From assembly GCA_007922225.1 (NCBI GenBank), contig ML679956.1:75180095-75244094 (forward strand): a stretch of 64,000 bases of DNA, read 5' to 3'. Position 1 is the stretch's first letter. Each line of letters opens with the position of its first letter. Positions 47,458-59,046 of this stretch are shown here, one piece after another. The translations under genes and the position numbers were made by a program. Under the pieces are notes generated by a model, which was not told where the DNA came from, made no database searches, and saw only the letters and a list, made by a program, of their open reading frames with translations. Origin of the DNA: Emydura subglobosa (lineage: Eukaryota; Chordata; Testudines; Chelidae).

Positions 47458-48239
47458 CTACAAGTGAATAAAGCAGTTGTTACAAGACATTTCCAAGAGT
47501 TTGCATTTTACTGGTATCATCCTGCAGTCCAGACATCAAGCTGTGTGAGACTGTACTCCAGCTCTCCATTCTGGGCCACCTTTACCCCACTCTTTCACCA
47601 CTTGTTGGTCAGCCGGCATGAGAGTGGCTTCTTTCCATTCCACATTCATAGCCTCTGTGACTGGCCACGTTGCCCTCCAAACAATTATGACTGGATGGAG
47701 ACAAGGCTGAAGTGAGGTCCACCAGTAGGACACTTGTCTGGTTGATTGAAAACTGAACAGTGAAGAGATCCACATACTTACCAGCGTCTTTCTAATGTAA
47801 TTATCACGATGGTTTTGAGGCAGCAAGGTGAGTCAAACCGTGCAGGGATGATGCTAAAATACTACTGTCAATCCAGTGAAAGCAAGAAGGGAAGGATGTG
47901 CAGTAAATTGCTGCCAAGATCAGCCTACACTTTTCTGCTAAAATGAATGTAAGTATTATGTTTGTAGGAGGGGGCTCTGAAAAAACATCAGGGCACCTTC
48001 ACAAATTGTGGTGGGCAGCTTCAGAAAGGTGTGCATAATTCAGAAGCTTATTTGAACCTTCTCCAAACTAATAAACTCTCTTAAATTTGTAAAATCTGTA
48101 TTTGTAAAAAATTTGCAATTTGGGGGGATCCTGATATTATTCCCTTCTACTTGGACTGAAAATACCAGAAAAAGGGATATTTTGACACTTTCATTTCTGG
48201 TCCTGGCTGGAACACGGACGTACAGGAGCAGCACAAAAA

Positions 48240-48630
48240 TAGAATCACAGAATCATAGAAATGTAAGTCTGGAAGAGACCTTGAGAAGGCATCTAATCCA
48301 GATCCCTGTGCTGAGGCAGGACTAAGTATACCTAGACCGTCCCTGACAGGTGTTTGCCTAACCTGTTCTTAAAAACCTCCAATGATGGAGATTCCACAAC
48401 CTGCAGTAACCTGTTCCAGAGCTTAACTATCCTTACAGATAGAAAGTTTTTTTCCCCCAATATCCAACCGAAATCTCCCTTATTCAGATTAAGCCCATTC
48501 CTTCTTGTCCTGTCTTCAGTGGGCATGGAGAACAATTGATCACGGTCCTCTTTATTAAAGCCCTTAACATAGTTGAAGACAGTTATCAGACTCCCTCTTA
48601 AGTCTTCTTTTCTTAAGACTAAACATGCCC
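48240..48630 (-). mobile_element. CR1 LINE 3' fragment
   Basis: The 3' tail (AATCACAGAATCATAGAAAT) is at the low end. The minus-strand frame reads NGLNLNKGDFGWILGEKNFL, then VRIVKLWNRLLQVVESPSLE, the C-terminal end of CR1 ORF2. 5'-truncated and inactive. Confidence 0.88.
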
Positions 48631-48657
48631 AGTTTTATATAATGAATATAATAACAA

Positions 48658-48700
48658 ATATATATATGTGTGTGTGTGTGTGTTCGCATATATATATATG
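48658..48700. repeat. (TG)n/(AT)n microsatellite
   Basis: A TATATATG(TG)n run is followed, after TTCGC, by an AT run. It is a compound simple repeat just beyond the CR1 fragment. Confidence 0.9.
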
Positions 48701-49077
48701 AATACATATAAATAGTCATGAAATCCTCAGACTGTGAAATGTTTCAGAACCTTCAGAAAAGATTCACTTTGGGCTCAATTCTTGAAACAGCAAAGGTTTG
48801 CAGAAGGGGGGTGGGGAGCATGTAGTTCTTATGTTATTTGCCTAACCTTACCTTGAATTCAGCCTGAAAAAAAGAGAGGAAAGTTGCCTCCATTGAAAAG
48901 TCAATGACTTGTGAATTGTAATCTAGTTGTTTTTATAACAGATATGTTGCCACACATGTGGGAGATTTATATTTTTCATGGATGTAATCACTTTTAGGAT
49001 ATTTGCCTACAGCTGGGTGAACTTTGTGGAGTTTGAGACTTTGTGAACCTTTCAAACTATTCGAAGTGGCCAAACCT

Positions 49078-49172
49078 TGGCCCTGATTCTGATCTCCCTT
49101 GCTCAAGAGTGAGTCTAATGGCATTATACTGGTGTGAAGGCAGCATAACTGAGATAAGGATCAGGTCCCTTT
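49078..49172. repeat. Palindromic hairpin repeat
   Basis: GGCCCTGATTCTGATCTCCC opens and AACTGAGATAAGGATCAGGTC closes. CATTATACTGGTGTGAAGG lies between. Same family as the copies at 14120 and 20165. Confidence 0.5.
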
Positions 49173-49248
49173 TCTCCAGGGTCTCCCCAAAATGGAGGCA
49201 AACCCATCACATTAAGAGAAGTAAGAATATATACTGGAAGTGCCTTAC

Positions 49249-49365
49249 CTTGATTATAATCTGATACTGCTGGATCCTGTTTATGGGTCTCTCTAAATAG
49301 TGTTGCAGTGGAGGAATAGGTGGCTGGGAAGGATCCTCACCGGCTAATGTTTCCTCTGTATATCT
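49249..49365 (-). CDS. OBSCN: RhoGEF DH domain exon 4
   Basis: Acceptor CTTTTTTCCCCCAG, donor GTAAGG; 117 nt, phase 0 on both sides. It encodes RYTEETLAGEDPSQPPIPP, then LQHYLERPINRIQQYQIIIK. LERPI-RI--Y is the obscurin version of the conserved Dbl helix (L--P-QR---Y) that contacts the Rho GTPase. Confidence 0.96.
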
Positions 49366-50237
49366 CTGGGGGAAAAAAGACAATAAAAAAGTTTGCTTGC
49401 AAAAGATGGCCAAAAATGACATGAACACACAAGACTAACCTATATACTTTACTCTTTCCAGCAAGTGTGAGCATAATAAGCAAGAGTAAATCCCACAATC
49501 CTTTGTCCCCTCAAAAACTGTGCAAGCTCACCATTCTATCAGTTCGCTTTCTTGTTGCATCCCTTTCCTGTTGGTTGTCTACATGATAAGTTGTTTGGGG
49601 CGGTGGCTCGGTTTTCTTACTTTGGGTAAGGCACCCAGCACACTACTGATGCTATAATTAATAATAAAATGTGACATGCTGCTTGGAAAATTGCACAATG
49701 TGATGGGAAGGAGCAGTACTTTTTTCTCTAACTGTAGACAGGTGGTTAACATTGTATCCTTGAGTTCATATACCGTATATGTCTTATAGCCACCATAGCT
49801 CTCATCAGATTCTGTTAATTATTCTTGCAAAGTCTTTGTTTATTGGTCAAGTTTCCCAGTACTGGCTGACCTCTGACAAGAACAGACTGATGATTACTAA
49901 GATCTAAAGGAGCTTGTGCCTTTACCTATGAAAGGTCCCAGGATTGATCCTTCTTGACAAGCCGTACGTATGTGGTTATGGCTCCGTACATTAATAATAT
50001 CACTCTAAATTTTGCTGCCACCGATGGCAGCTTCACCCCACTCTGAAGATTACTAAAACCCTGTTTTGTAATAATTTCCTACCTATCTAATAATCTTATT
50101 ATATTATATTTGCACCAAATTGAATCCCTAGATATTCGGTGGTATGACCCACCAAAGGGCTTTGCATTTCATAAAGCAGTGGGGTTATACAAGGCTTAAT
50201 TCCCAATGTGTGGTATGTACTTTGGTTAATATGCTAC

Positions 50238-50397
50238 CTTGTAGAACTCCTGAATAGCTTTGCTGAGAATGACAGACTCGGCCTGTATCCGCCCCACCAG
50301 GTACTGGATGTACTTCTCAAAATCCTCTTTATTCTTAATGAAGCACATGGCCACGTCGTCATCAGTGTCAGATTTCTGCAGCTCTGGGAAGAAGGAG
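50238..50397 (-). CDS. OBSCN: RhoGEF DH domain exon 3
   Basis: Acceptor TTCACCTCCACAG, donor GTAGCA; 160 nt, phase 2 in and 0 out. It encodes SFFPELQKSDTDDDVAMCFI, KNKEDFEKYIQYLVGRIQAE, SVILSKAIQEFYK. DTDDDVAMCFIKN is a diagnostic obscurin DH peptide. The split first codon gives Asn. Confidence 0.95.
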
Positions 50398-52139
50398 CTG
50401 TGGAGGTGAAAAAAGAGGGACATCGGAGAAGAAATGAGCACAGAGAAAATAGAACACAGATATGGCAGGAACCTCACCAGAGCGCTAAACCTAAACACAC
50501 ACGATCCCAGTGTAACCCAGCCTGATGAAGTGATCTGTGTTGTCAGAGTTGCAGTCAGACTCAGAGGCAAAATTTAAAATGCCATTAGGCAAGTGTTTCA
50601 GCACACCTGAAATTTAGGCAGAAGACGTTTCTGGCAGGCTTGAATTTAAGGAATGCTTGGAGAAAAGGGAAGAGAATTCATCAGGGGCTCAGACCAAGGC
50701 AGGGCGTTGGAACCTGCTCTCCTTGTGCCTCAGTTTGAGAGTCCCCGAGTTTCCAAGAGCAGGTGGTGAGGGGAGATTTTCCCTCCTCTCCCTGTATCTG
50801 GGCGCACATTCCAATATTCCAGTTAGACACAGTAGGCACACACCTAGGAGCGCCAGCATTCTAGGGGCGCCTAAACAGTGGCGGATTACCGCACAGAACA
50901 ATGGGGTCCGTGCACAGGGGCCCCGGCCAATTTGGGAGCCCCGTATGAGTGCCAGAACTTTGGCCCCACCCCTACTCCTCCTCTCTCCCGGGGCCCCGCC
51001 TCCTCTTCCCTCCGAAGCCCCACCTCCTGGCCAGGCCGGAAGCTAAGCTTTTTATAGGGACAGTCCCCATGTTGGGGGCTTTTTTTTATACAGGTGCCTA
51101 TTATCCCCCCCAGCCCCTGTCCTGATTTTTCACACTTGCTATCTGGTCACCCTGCTGGAAGCCAGAGACAAGGGGTGAGAATATTCCCCCTGCCTGGAGC
51201 TGGCTGAGCCAGTCACCCCAGCCCCTCTACCATCCCCCTCCCGTGCAGAAAACATGAAGTTCAGCTGTAGGCGGAGTGGGGGTGGGGGAGCCCAGAAGAC
51301 GCTGTGCATAGGGGCGCATAAGGTATAAATCCAGTCCCGCCTGTCACAAGAGAAGAATTCGGTTTTGTGAGCACTTGCATCTGAGGTAAATTTCTCCTCT
51401 GGCTTTGATGGCTTGGCTACATTTGAACGGAACATCGCGCCAGGGGCGGCGGTCGGTCTCAATATGGACTGTGGAGCAGTAGGTTCCTCCCCCGCATGTT
51501 TTGGGGCACAACAGTTGTACAAAATCCCAGTTGCCTGTAAAGTCATGGAGCTCACACTCAACAGAGCCTCAGCACCTTCAGCCCTGGGGAGGCGTTCTGG
51601 GATGGTGCTTGGAGTTCAGGGTCGTGGCCTGCACATTTTATGCCCCTTTCTGTTCAGATTGCTCAGAGAAATGAGTGCTGACAGGTGTGCATGGCTTTTG
51701 GAGGATGGCCAGAAGGTAAGTGCATTACAAGCATTATTTGTCCCCGTTTTGACTAAAATAACAATGTGCCACAATTTGGCCCCTTGCGGATACAATGGGA
51801 CATTCAAAGCAGGAATTGGATCTACACTGGCTAACTCAGTCCTTAAATACAATGCTGAAGTCTTAGAGCCCCAGGGCTGTCTCTTTTATAAAATATTTAT
51901 ACTTATTAAATTAAATTCACCCCACAGGCAAGAAATGCTCAGCAGAACATGAGGAATTTTAAGACTCAGGGACTACAATACTACTACTTTCTGATTCCCA
52001 TTCCTGCGTTCTTGCTCTTGCCTCCTAAAATTCCATCATCGCATTTCCCACTTTCCATGGCATGCCTGAGAACCACAGCAATTTTGTCATTCACACTGCC
52101 GGGTATTCATGTATCTGGAATGTGTTCAGGTGTACCTAC
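50398..52139 (-). other. OBSCN intron with GC-rich repeat-like block
   Basis: From about 50820 to 51300 the sequence is GC-rich with text such as GGGGCGCCTAAACAGTGGCG and GGGGCCCCGGCC, which I take to be eroded transposon. Long open frames here and at 51413-51952 lack any recognisable protein and run across the repeat edges. No exon of correct phase is seen. Confidence 0.45.
51045..51155. mobile_element. DNA transposon (MITE) end fragment
   Basis: TTATAGGGACAGTCCCC, TTTTTTATACAGGTGCCTAT, then TGATTTTTCACACTTGCTAT and CTGGTCACCCTG. The last is the complement of the CAGGGTGACCAG terminus of a common turtle MITE. The left terminus is missing. Confidence 0.55.
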
Positions 52140-52313
52140 TTGGAATGGAAGTTTGCAATTTCACGGACATTTCTGAAGATAGTAGATTTCTGACTGGCAA
52201 CAGTTTCTGGGACATCGGGGCAGCTCTCTAGGTATTGGAGGTGATGGGTCTGGAGGAATTGCAGATCTTTGACAAACTCCCCCTCAGAGTTCAGCAGTTC
52301 CTGAATGATGACG
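52140..52313 (-). CDS. OBSCN: RhoGEF DH domain exon 2
   Basis: Acceptor CTTCCCTTTAG, donor GTAGGT; 174 nt, phase 2 on both sides. AG+C gives Ser, then VIIQELLNSEGEFVKDLQFL, QTHHLQYLESCPDVPETVAS, QKSTIFRNVREIANFHS. This is the first DH helix (VI-ELL-SE--FV-DL) and the IF-NV-EI segment that packs beside it. Read-through past the donor meets a TAG at once. Confidence 0.96.
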
Positions 52314-52696
52314 CTAAAGGGAAGACAAACAGACAAAGGGCAGAGCAATTAGCACGTGGCAACGTGCAAGGAACAAGCGGGTTGGACAATAAAACACATC
52401 TTCCTCCCAAGCTGGTTTAGATCACATGGTCTGTTCCCAAACCTAAATCATTCGAGACTTAGAATTCAAATGTTGGAAACACACTGTAGGTCTGAAGTCT
52501 CAAGGGCTAAGATAGACTCTGGGGGAGGGGAATTTATGGGATTATGGGACAAAGAAATTGGGCTTTCACCAGACGGTCCTGGAGGCATAGACGGAAAGCG
52601 TGGCTCCTTTGGGAGAAGCCTGAGACCCCCAAGAATCCCTGTTAGTTCACAGGGCACTATTCTGAAAGACGTCAGTGCAAATCAAAAAGTGCTCAC

Positions 52697-52779
52697 CTCA
52701 GCTTCTTTTTATATTCATCTTCTGAAACAGATTCTCCAGGGAACTCAGGAGCTTCTGATGCACCCCACTCCGGTGACAA
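52697..52779 (-). CDS. OBSCN: SH3-DH linker exon
   Basis: Acceptor CATCTGTTAG, donor GTGAGC; 83 nt, phase 0 in and 2 out. It encodes LSPEWGASEAPEFPGESVSE, then DEYKKKL. It links the SH3 exon (ending DKKLK) with the first DH helix. Confidence 0.95.
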
Positions 52780-54827
52780 CTAACAGATGGACAAGAAACA
52801 TCAGTTTTCTAAGGAACAGAGCAGGAATGTCTGCATCATGTCACTGGAGCGTGTTTGCAGGGTAACTTCAGGCATGGCACTGTCACATGCTGCTTGTTTC
52901 TCTCTCTAGCCAACGCCACAGCCACAAAAGCCACTTTTGTAAAGGCTAATAATCTGCCAGTAACAAAGTTGTGCATCACTGTCAGACAGCAACACCAACA
53001 GGATTTCAAATGGTGCTTGCACGGGGAGCCTCTTCTGGCTTTGGGAAGGAGGAGGAAGGGTAAAGAATGCGGAAAGTGAGGAAGAGCAAATAGCAGGAGA
53101 AAGAGCAAGGAAGATGTTTTACAGAACAATGAATCCATGTGTCAATGACTGAGTGTCTGGGGTCATCTTGCCCTCTGGTAGCTGGAATAGCAAATATAGC
53201 AGTCTGCTACTTGCAGCTGATGGAGTTACCTGTGTGGCTGGGGCTTGTGCTTTCGGTGCTGAAAATCCCATGTTTGGCTCCCACAGACAACTAAACTGGA
53301 CTTGTTCTGTGGGAGCCTACACTCTGTCCCACACCACTGTATTAACCTTAATGTGCCTAAAGCAAAAGGGATAAAGGAAGCAGAGACCATAGTGATGGAA
53401 GCCACTATAAGAAACGGGATGGATGGTTTTGGGGTTCTAGTCTCAGATACGTGACCTTTTCATTGAACCAGGCACCTGTGTTATTTCACACTGAAGATCT
53501 CTTGACTCTCATTCTAAGAAGCCTTAATTCCGTGTGAAAAGCAAATAGCATATCTCATGAGACTGGTTTAATACACACATTTTTCAACAACATTAAATTA
53601 ATAAATATATGGAAATATGAGCAAAACAGAGGGCAGTGGCTATGCAAGTGTGTAGCTGGGAATATGGGGACGCTCAGGGGAATTTACTATTATTAGGAAG
53701 GATCATTTGTCTTACAGAGATGATAAAACAGATGGGGGCATTTGGCAAGGGGCGCTGTTTCCAAGAAGAAGAGTTCAGTGTTGGAGAAGAAATTCTGAGT
53801 AGTGTTTCTCTGTATAAATCATCCCAAATTGGAGAGACCCATGTTCCCTCTGTGGGCAATGGAACGCTTTGCTCAAATGCAGGAGGGTTGAGAATTTAAA
53901 AGTACCATTATACCATGACACTGTGTAACAAGGCATCATAGGACTCCAAGTTTATTATGTCTGCAACTGCAGCTCAAACATACTCAATTTACAAATAAAA
54001 AGATGGCTTTTCTAATCGCCAGCTCTGCAAACTCAACCTGAAATCTGACTCTCAAGTTGGGTTCTTTGCTTTCTTACTGACCGTCACCATCATCTGGGCT
54101 CCTGCAGGTCAAATCAGCCCACAAGTTTCATCTGAGCAACCCCAGAACAGCCAATAACTCCAGTGGTTAGGGCACTCCCCTGGAACATGGGTGAGCAATG
54201 CACAGGTCCCTGCTCTGCCTGATTTGGGTCTCCCACCTCTCGGGTGAATGCCCTAACCACTGGGAAATTGGCACTCTCATATTTTGACCAGAAATTCCAT
54301 CCTGGACCTGAGAAACTTTCTCAGTGAAAATTCAGTCAAAACCAATGTATCTGCAAAACATTTTGGTTTAGATGAAACAGCATTTTTGATGGAGAAAAGT
54401 TTAGTTGGCTTTTTTTTTTTTGACCAGCTCTCCTTCCAGTTATGCCTTCAGTGACACCTGTGCAATCTCAGTGTCTTCTGGGGGTGGGAGGGTTGCACAA
54501 ATATACACGTTTGGATTTAAGTAAGTAATTCCATTAATGATACACAAACCAGATAGATTCCAGCTGACTCCTTCTGAGCTGTGTTGGCTCCAGGACTAAC
54601 AGCAGTAAAAAACTGCAAACACACACACAGTCAGAGGACAGGACTCTAGCTGTGTACAGGGAGCAGAGCTGATGAGTATGAAGGAGCCATTTTTAAATCC
54701 TCCCTTTTCAGAGTAGTATTGCCCCTCATGGAAATTCAGAGCTAGCAGGTGCAAGCAGGGAACTGTTCCAAGGTGCAAAGGAAACAGACATTTTCATAAA
54801 AAAAATAAAATAAGGAAGATCGATCAC
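52780..54827 (-). other. OBSCN intron between SH3 and the linker exon
   Basis: Mostly unremarkable. An inverted tRNA-like repeat lies at 54150-54270 and a T-run near 54410. I see no exon. Confidence 0.4.
54150..54270. repeat. Inverted tRNA-like repeat
   Basis: CCAGTGGTTAGGGCACTC at the left is matched by the complement of the right side, GTGAATGCCCTAACCACTGG. The left copy looks like a tRNA A-box region, with CACAGGTCCCTGCTC in the middle. Two head-to-head tRNA-derived arms therefore form a hairpin. A related single arm lies near 4095. Confidence 0.5.
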
Positions 54828-55028
54828 CTTTAATTTCTTGTCCAGATAAGCTGGAGATACCCATCCCTGCCGGGAGGGGCTGGATTTAGTGGGTTTGGTC
54901 CTGACTAGCCACTTGAGAGGATGAGCAGAGTCGAGGACTTCCACATACTGCCCTTCTTTCAGAGTGATGGATTCCCGGTCGGCTCCAACGGGCACATAGT
55001 CAGCTGTGACCATGTAGATGTCAAAAAT
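54828..55028 (-). CDS. OBSCN: SH3 domain exon
   Basis: Acceptor CATGCTCCTAG, donor GTGATC (weak); 201 nt, phase 0 on both sides, 67 residues. It encodes [67 protein letters not shown]. The SH3 fold is seen in TADY (ALYDY-like), [11 protein letters not shown], the Trp of KWLVR and QGWVSPAYL. The whole domain is one exon immediately before the RhoGEF module. Confidence 0.97.
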
Positions 55029-55064
55029 CTAGGAGCATGAAAGGAGAGTTATTCATGTGCATTG

Positions 55065-55490
55065 AAGTGAGACTAGGATAATAGCAATAGCATCCAAGTG
55101 CTGTACTAGTGTTAAATACTTTACCCCACCATCCCTGAATGGCAGAAGAGAGAGAATCATTCTCTCCATTTTACAGCTGGAAAACCGAAAGAGGATGGCT
55201 GATTTTTTTCAGAGATGCCCACTAATGTGGGTGCCCAACTTGGGATACCCGAGCCCTGATGTTCAGAAATGTGACTGCTGGCAGCTCCCATTGACTTCAG
55301 CTGGAGTGGTGAGCGCTCAGCACCGTAGAGAGTCAAGCCCTGCGTGTCTGAAGTCGAGCAACCAAAACTCGAGGCCCTAACATTAAAGTAGACTATTGAA
55401 AAAGCCGAGCTAAGCAACCTGTTCGAGGCCACGCCCTGAGTGCGAAAGCTTGGACTTCAAGCTCTTAGTCCTGCACTTCATCTACTAGAC
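55065..55490 (-). mobile_element. MIR SINE interrupted by a hairpin repeat
   Basis: CTCTCCATTTTACAGCTGG near 55165 and GTTCGAGGCCACGCCCTGAG near 55420 are MIR parts in reverse order, ending CTTCATCTACTAGACC. A 'cccattgacttcag' hairpin (about 55200-55345) separates them. A hAT element then begins at 55491. Confidence 0.6.
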
Positions 55491-57650
55491 CAGTAGTTTT
55501 CAAACTAGGGTACGTGTAGCCCGAGAGGTACCCGAGAAAAATCCTTTAATGGGGGACAGGGGAGCGGAAAGATGCACGCCCACACAGCCGCCCCAGTGCA
55601 GGCTTTGTCAGGCAGGGCATGTGGACACAGGCAGGGGTGACGTTTGTCCCCGAGCTCTACCAGCGTTCACATCAGGACATGGCCAGCAGCAGCCTTCTGG
55701 CACTGTGTGGGCGAGAAGGGACCGGAGCGGTTTCCAGCCGCAGGAGGGACGATGCAGGGAAGGGATGACCTGGCCCATGTCTTTGCAGAGCTCATCCTCC
55801 CTCCTGAAGCTGGAAGCAGCTCCCATCCCTTCCTGCCCACACAGACCGAAAGGCAGCTAACGCCTCCAGGCTGCTGCTGACCTCTGACATAACCCAGCTG
55901 CCTCCTGTGCCATGGCTGCAGCGCAGGCAGGAAGAGGTTAAGCCTTAAGGATGGCTGTTCCCAGAGAACCTGACTGCAGGGGCTTCCGCAGAGCCCAGCC
56001 AGAGATGGCTCAGCAGAGGAGGCGCCCGCTGAAGGAGGGGCAACAATGACATGTCTGCTGCTGAAGGGATGGAGCAGGCCTGCGTCCTCTGAGGCCAGGA
56101 CCAACGATGCAGGGACCTTTGTAGAAGTGGGGGTAAGGGGTGCCAAGGCCAAAGTGGGGGGGGAATTAAAACACTACTTAAATATCCCGCACAGTAAAAC
56201 AGTAACAGAATCATAGAAGATAAGGGTTGGAAGGGACCTCAGGAGGTCATCTAGTCCAACCCCCTGCTCAAAGCAGGACCAACCCCAACTAAACCATCCC
56301 AGTCAGGGCATTGTCAAGCCAGGCCTTGAAAACTTTTAAGAATGGAAATTCCACCAACATAAATAACCAGAATAAATATTATAATGTGGTGACATTTTGT
56401 AAGGTATAATATAGTGCAAACAGAGGAAAAAAGTAAGACAACTTTAGTTCTAAACTTTGGGTCTGCATTTTATTTTTGCACTTCATTTAGTACCTCACTT
56501 GCATTTATCATTTTACTGTGTATACTCCACTATTAATACTGCACTATTATTACTATTATTATTGAACTGTAACTTGCCATTCTGTAACATTACAATCGAA
56601 TCATCCTTGTTTATATGCAATGCATATTTTAACAATTGTAACCCTAAATTGTAAATCTCCTTGGAAAAAGACGTCAGCAAAATAAAGAAGAAGAACAAAT
56701 AACTTTGAAGGGAGGTAAATGTGTTCCCATATAAAAACGACCATATGAAATTATTTTTTTCTGATATTTTATAAAAAAAATAAAATAAAAAATATTTTAT
56801 ATATTCAGAGAACCTGACAAACGCCATCAACACACTGTAGCAGATAAAAGCAACACATTAGGCAATTAATATTAAGCAAAAAATGTAAACTTAATGCAAT
56901 TTTGATCACGTGATTATTAGGATTGCAATGGATATCTAGGAATGCATCTGATCCGATCTCAGAGTGCATCTTGGCCTGGAGCAGTGCGATCATGTTTGTC
57001 CAACAGCACATACGTTTCTTTTGTTAAGAAGTCGGAGGGCATGGCAGGGACCTGGGCCGAGCAGGAAGGGAGAAGAGGGTGCTAAGTCCCTGCCTGGGAG
57101 GCTGCTACACAGCCTGCGAGTTCAGGGCGGGAACAGGCTGGAAATCACACCCCCACCACTCCAGCAATTATCGGCGGGGCGGAGGTGCTCCCCCACGCTG
57201 GCGCTGTCCAGGGATCTGAGGGGCTTTGGTACACACAGGGCTTTGCTCCTCCTGGACAGCGCCCCAGGCAGGAGGGTCTTGGGCTTTCCCGAGGTGCTGG
57301 CCCAGCCAGAGGCAGCAGAGTAGGAAGGATCTGGCTGGGCAGGCTGCAGGTGAACTGAATGCTCTCCGCCAGGGGCTGGTTCTCCACACCATGCTCAGAG
57401 CGGGATGTGCCCCACCGACGGGTTATGGAGGAGCAGCAGGGTTGGAGGGGCAAAGTGGGGAAGGGACAGTGAAGTTGGAGAAGGAAGTGAACATGCGAAA
57501 GGCCGACTAGGGTGTGAGGCCATGGAAGGGAGCTCCGGACAATGGGTGGGGCAGTGATTTATTTGCAGTCTGGGGAGGCCGGATGGGTGTATGCCGTAGA
57601 CCACATTATTTGGAAAGGGGAATGCAGCCTAAAAACTTTGAAAACCACTG
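55491..57650. mobile_element. hAT-type DNA transposon, 2.16 kb
   Basis: Terminal inverted repeats CAGTAGTTTTCAAACT (left) and, reversed, CAGTGGTTTTCAAAGT (right) are flanked by TACTAGAC and TGCTAAAC, an 8-bp target duplication matching at 6 of 8 positions. The left edge continues AGGGTACGTGTAGCCCGAGA, as in turtle hAT elements. The interior is GC-rich on both sides (55550-56160, 57020-57540) and AT-rich in the middle. I see no intact transposase. A CR1 is nested at 56209-56343. It sits in the intron before the SH3 exon. Confidence 0.75.
56209..56343 (-). mobile_element. CR1 LINE 3' fragment nested in hAT element
   Basis: AGAATCATAGAAGATAAGGG, GGAAGGGACCTCAGGAGGTC, ATCTAGTCCAACCCCCTGCT: reverse complement of a CR1 3' end. 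It looks little diverged, so it is probably younger than its host element. Confidence 0.88.
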
Positions 57651-57790
57651 TGCTAAACCATACCCCTGAAACCACTAAAGCCATGTTAAGATGGAAACCC
57701 TTAACAATATACTACAGTGGTTTATTTAGAAGCACTAGTCCTTCCTCCTAGTAAACACTTGTGTGAAGTTTATTCCCGGATGCACTATAC

Positions 57791-57930
57791 CTCCCCTCTA
57801 GAATCCCCATCTTCGGATTCAGAGGACGACTCTTGAACAATTGACGAAGGCCTAGATCTGCCGTGGCGTGGAGATGGTGACGGCGTCTTAGATTCGTCGT
57901 CACTGTCTGCTCCAGGCACTCGAAGTGTGG
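57791..57930 (-). CDS. OBSCN: Ser-rich linker exon before SH3
   Basis: Acceptor TTCATTTCAG, donor GTATAG; 140 nt, phase 1 in and 0 out. It encodes TLRVPGADSDDESKTPSPSP, RHGRSRPSSIVQESSSESED, GDSRGE. The Ser/Asp-rich text (ADSDDESKTPSPSPRHGRSR) is a well-conserved obscurin linker and a likely phosphorylation target. It joins SH3 in frame (GE-IFDIY). Confidence 0.95.
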
Positions 57931-58314
57931 CTGAAATGAAGAGCAGTGGGGAAAGAGGTAGACAGATGAGAGACTGTTCTCTCATGAAAGTCCAGTAGGG
58001 TTCAAATCCATCTGGGTTTTTTTTGGGTAAATCTTCACAAAATCAAATATCCCCAGGACAGATCTCTTGCATCAGCTGGTATCTGCGATCCTGTTAATAA
58101 CTGTGACAGCATATGTATATTGGCATTTGAAGTCCCTGAGATTACGTGATTTATGTCAGTAGGACTGCAGCGGGGTAACTTGGCAGGGGGTGGGCCTCAA
58201 CCTTCACTGTCAATTCAAACACGATTGGAAGAGCAACAGGACGGTGAAAGATTCAGACTTTGATATGGGCCTAATTCTCATTTGCATGAAAGCCACCTTG
58301 TATCTTCCTCGTCA

Positions 58315-58470
58315 TATGTAGGAGGGGCCCTGAAAGGGCCTGTAAATATAACCTACTGCCACTTTAAGGCCTATTTATACTGCCAGAGTGGTGTAAAGCA
58401 GCTTTGGTGTGAAGGGGAATTAGGCCTAAATAGCTTTGGTTGTAATAAAGCACTTACATGGGGTTTATAT
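58315..58470. repeat. Palindromic 'tttacactgc' repeat
   Basis: GGGGCCCTGAAAGGGCC and GCCACTTTAAGGCC face GAGTGGTGTAAAGCAG and GGGGAATTAGGCC. It is a partner of the copy at 44715. Confidence 0.4.
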
Positions 58471-58494
58471 TGTTCACAGCACTAACTCATGACT

Positions 58495-58685
58495 CCTCAC
58501 AACATTCTGGTGAAGCAGATAAGAAAATATGTTTAACCCCATTTTACAGGAGAGGAACCTGTGATTCAGAGAGGATAAGTGACGTGCCCAAGGCTACACA
58601 GCAAGTAACGGCAGAGCAGAGATTAGTGTTCAAGAGTTCTTCCCTCTCCGACCCACGCTTTATCCACTAGACAATGCAGCCTCTT
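58495..58685 (-). mobile_element. MIR SINE
   Basis: CCCCATTTTACAGGAGAGG, GAGAGGATAAGTGACGTGCC, CAAGGCTACACAGCAAGTAA and CTTTATCCACTAGACAATGC give a nearly full MIR in reverse orientation. Confidence 0.8.
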
Positions 58686-58889
58686 TACTCTAGTAATTCA
58701 CAAGCATGGTGAAACGTATGAAAAACAGGTGAAAGTTTATTCCATTTGTGTTTCCACTAAAGCAAAATTGAAAGCTTGTGCCTGTATGGAAAAATCCCTT
58801 TTCAAGTCTAGATAATGACTTTCCTGGAAAGAAGTACCAGAAACATCATAAAAAAATGTCAGGGGATTTATCAATCTCTTAATAGCGTT

Positions 58890-58925
58890 ATATTATTGCT
58901 ATTATTATTATTATTATTATTATTT
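58890..58925. repeat. (ATT)n microsatellite
   Basis: An interrupted start (TATTATTGCT) is followed by about nine ATT units. Confidence 0.9.
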
Positions 58926-59046
58926 ATAAAGTAATTTATAAAATAATTGTTTCATAGATCTCATTGAGACTTAAAACTCAACCCAAACCTGAAGATTGAC
59001 CGCTCTGCTTTGTATAATAAATCAATCACACTTGTCAAGCACTTAC

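Noticed and set aside
51413..51952. Open frame of 179 codons on the plus strand
   Set aside because: It has no recognisable domain, lies beside a GC-rich repeat block in an intron, runs antisense to the gene and shows no sign of splice sites or a promoter.
55549..57510. Several GC-rich open frames around 55.5-57.5 kb
   Set aside because: They all lie inside the hAT element at 55491-57650 and lack a transposase or other domain.
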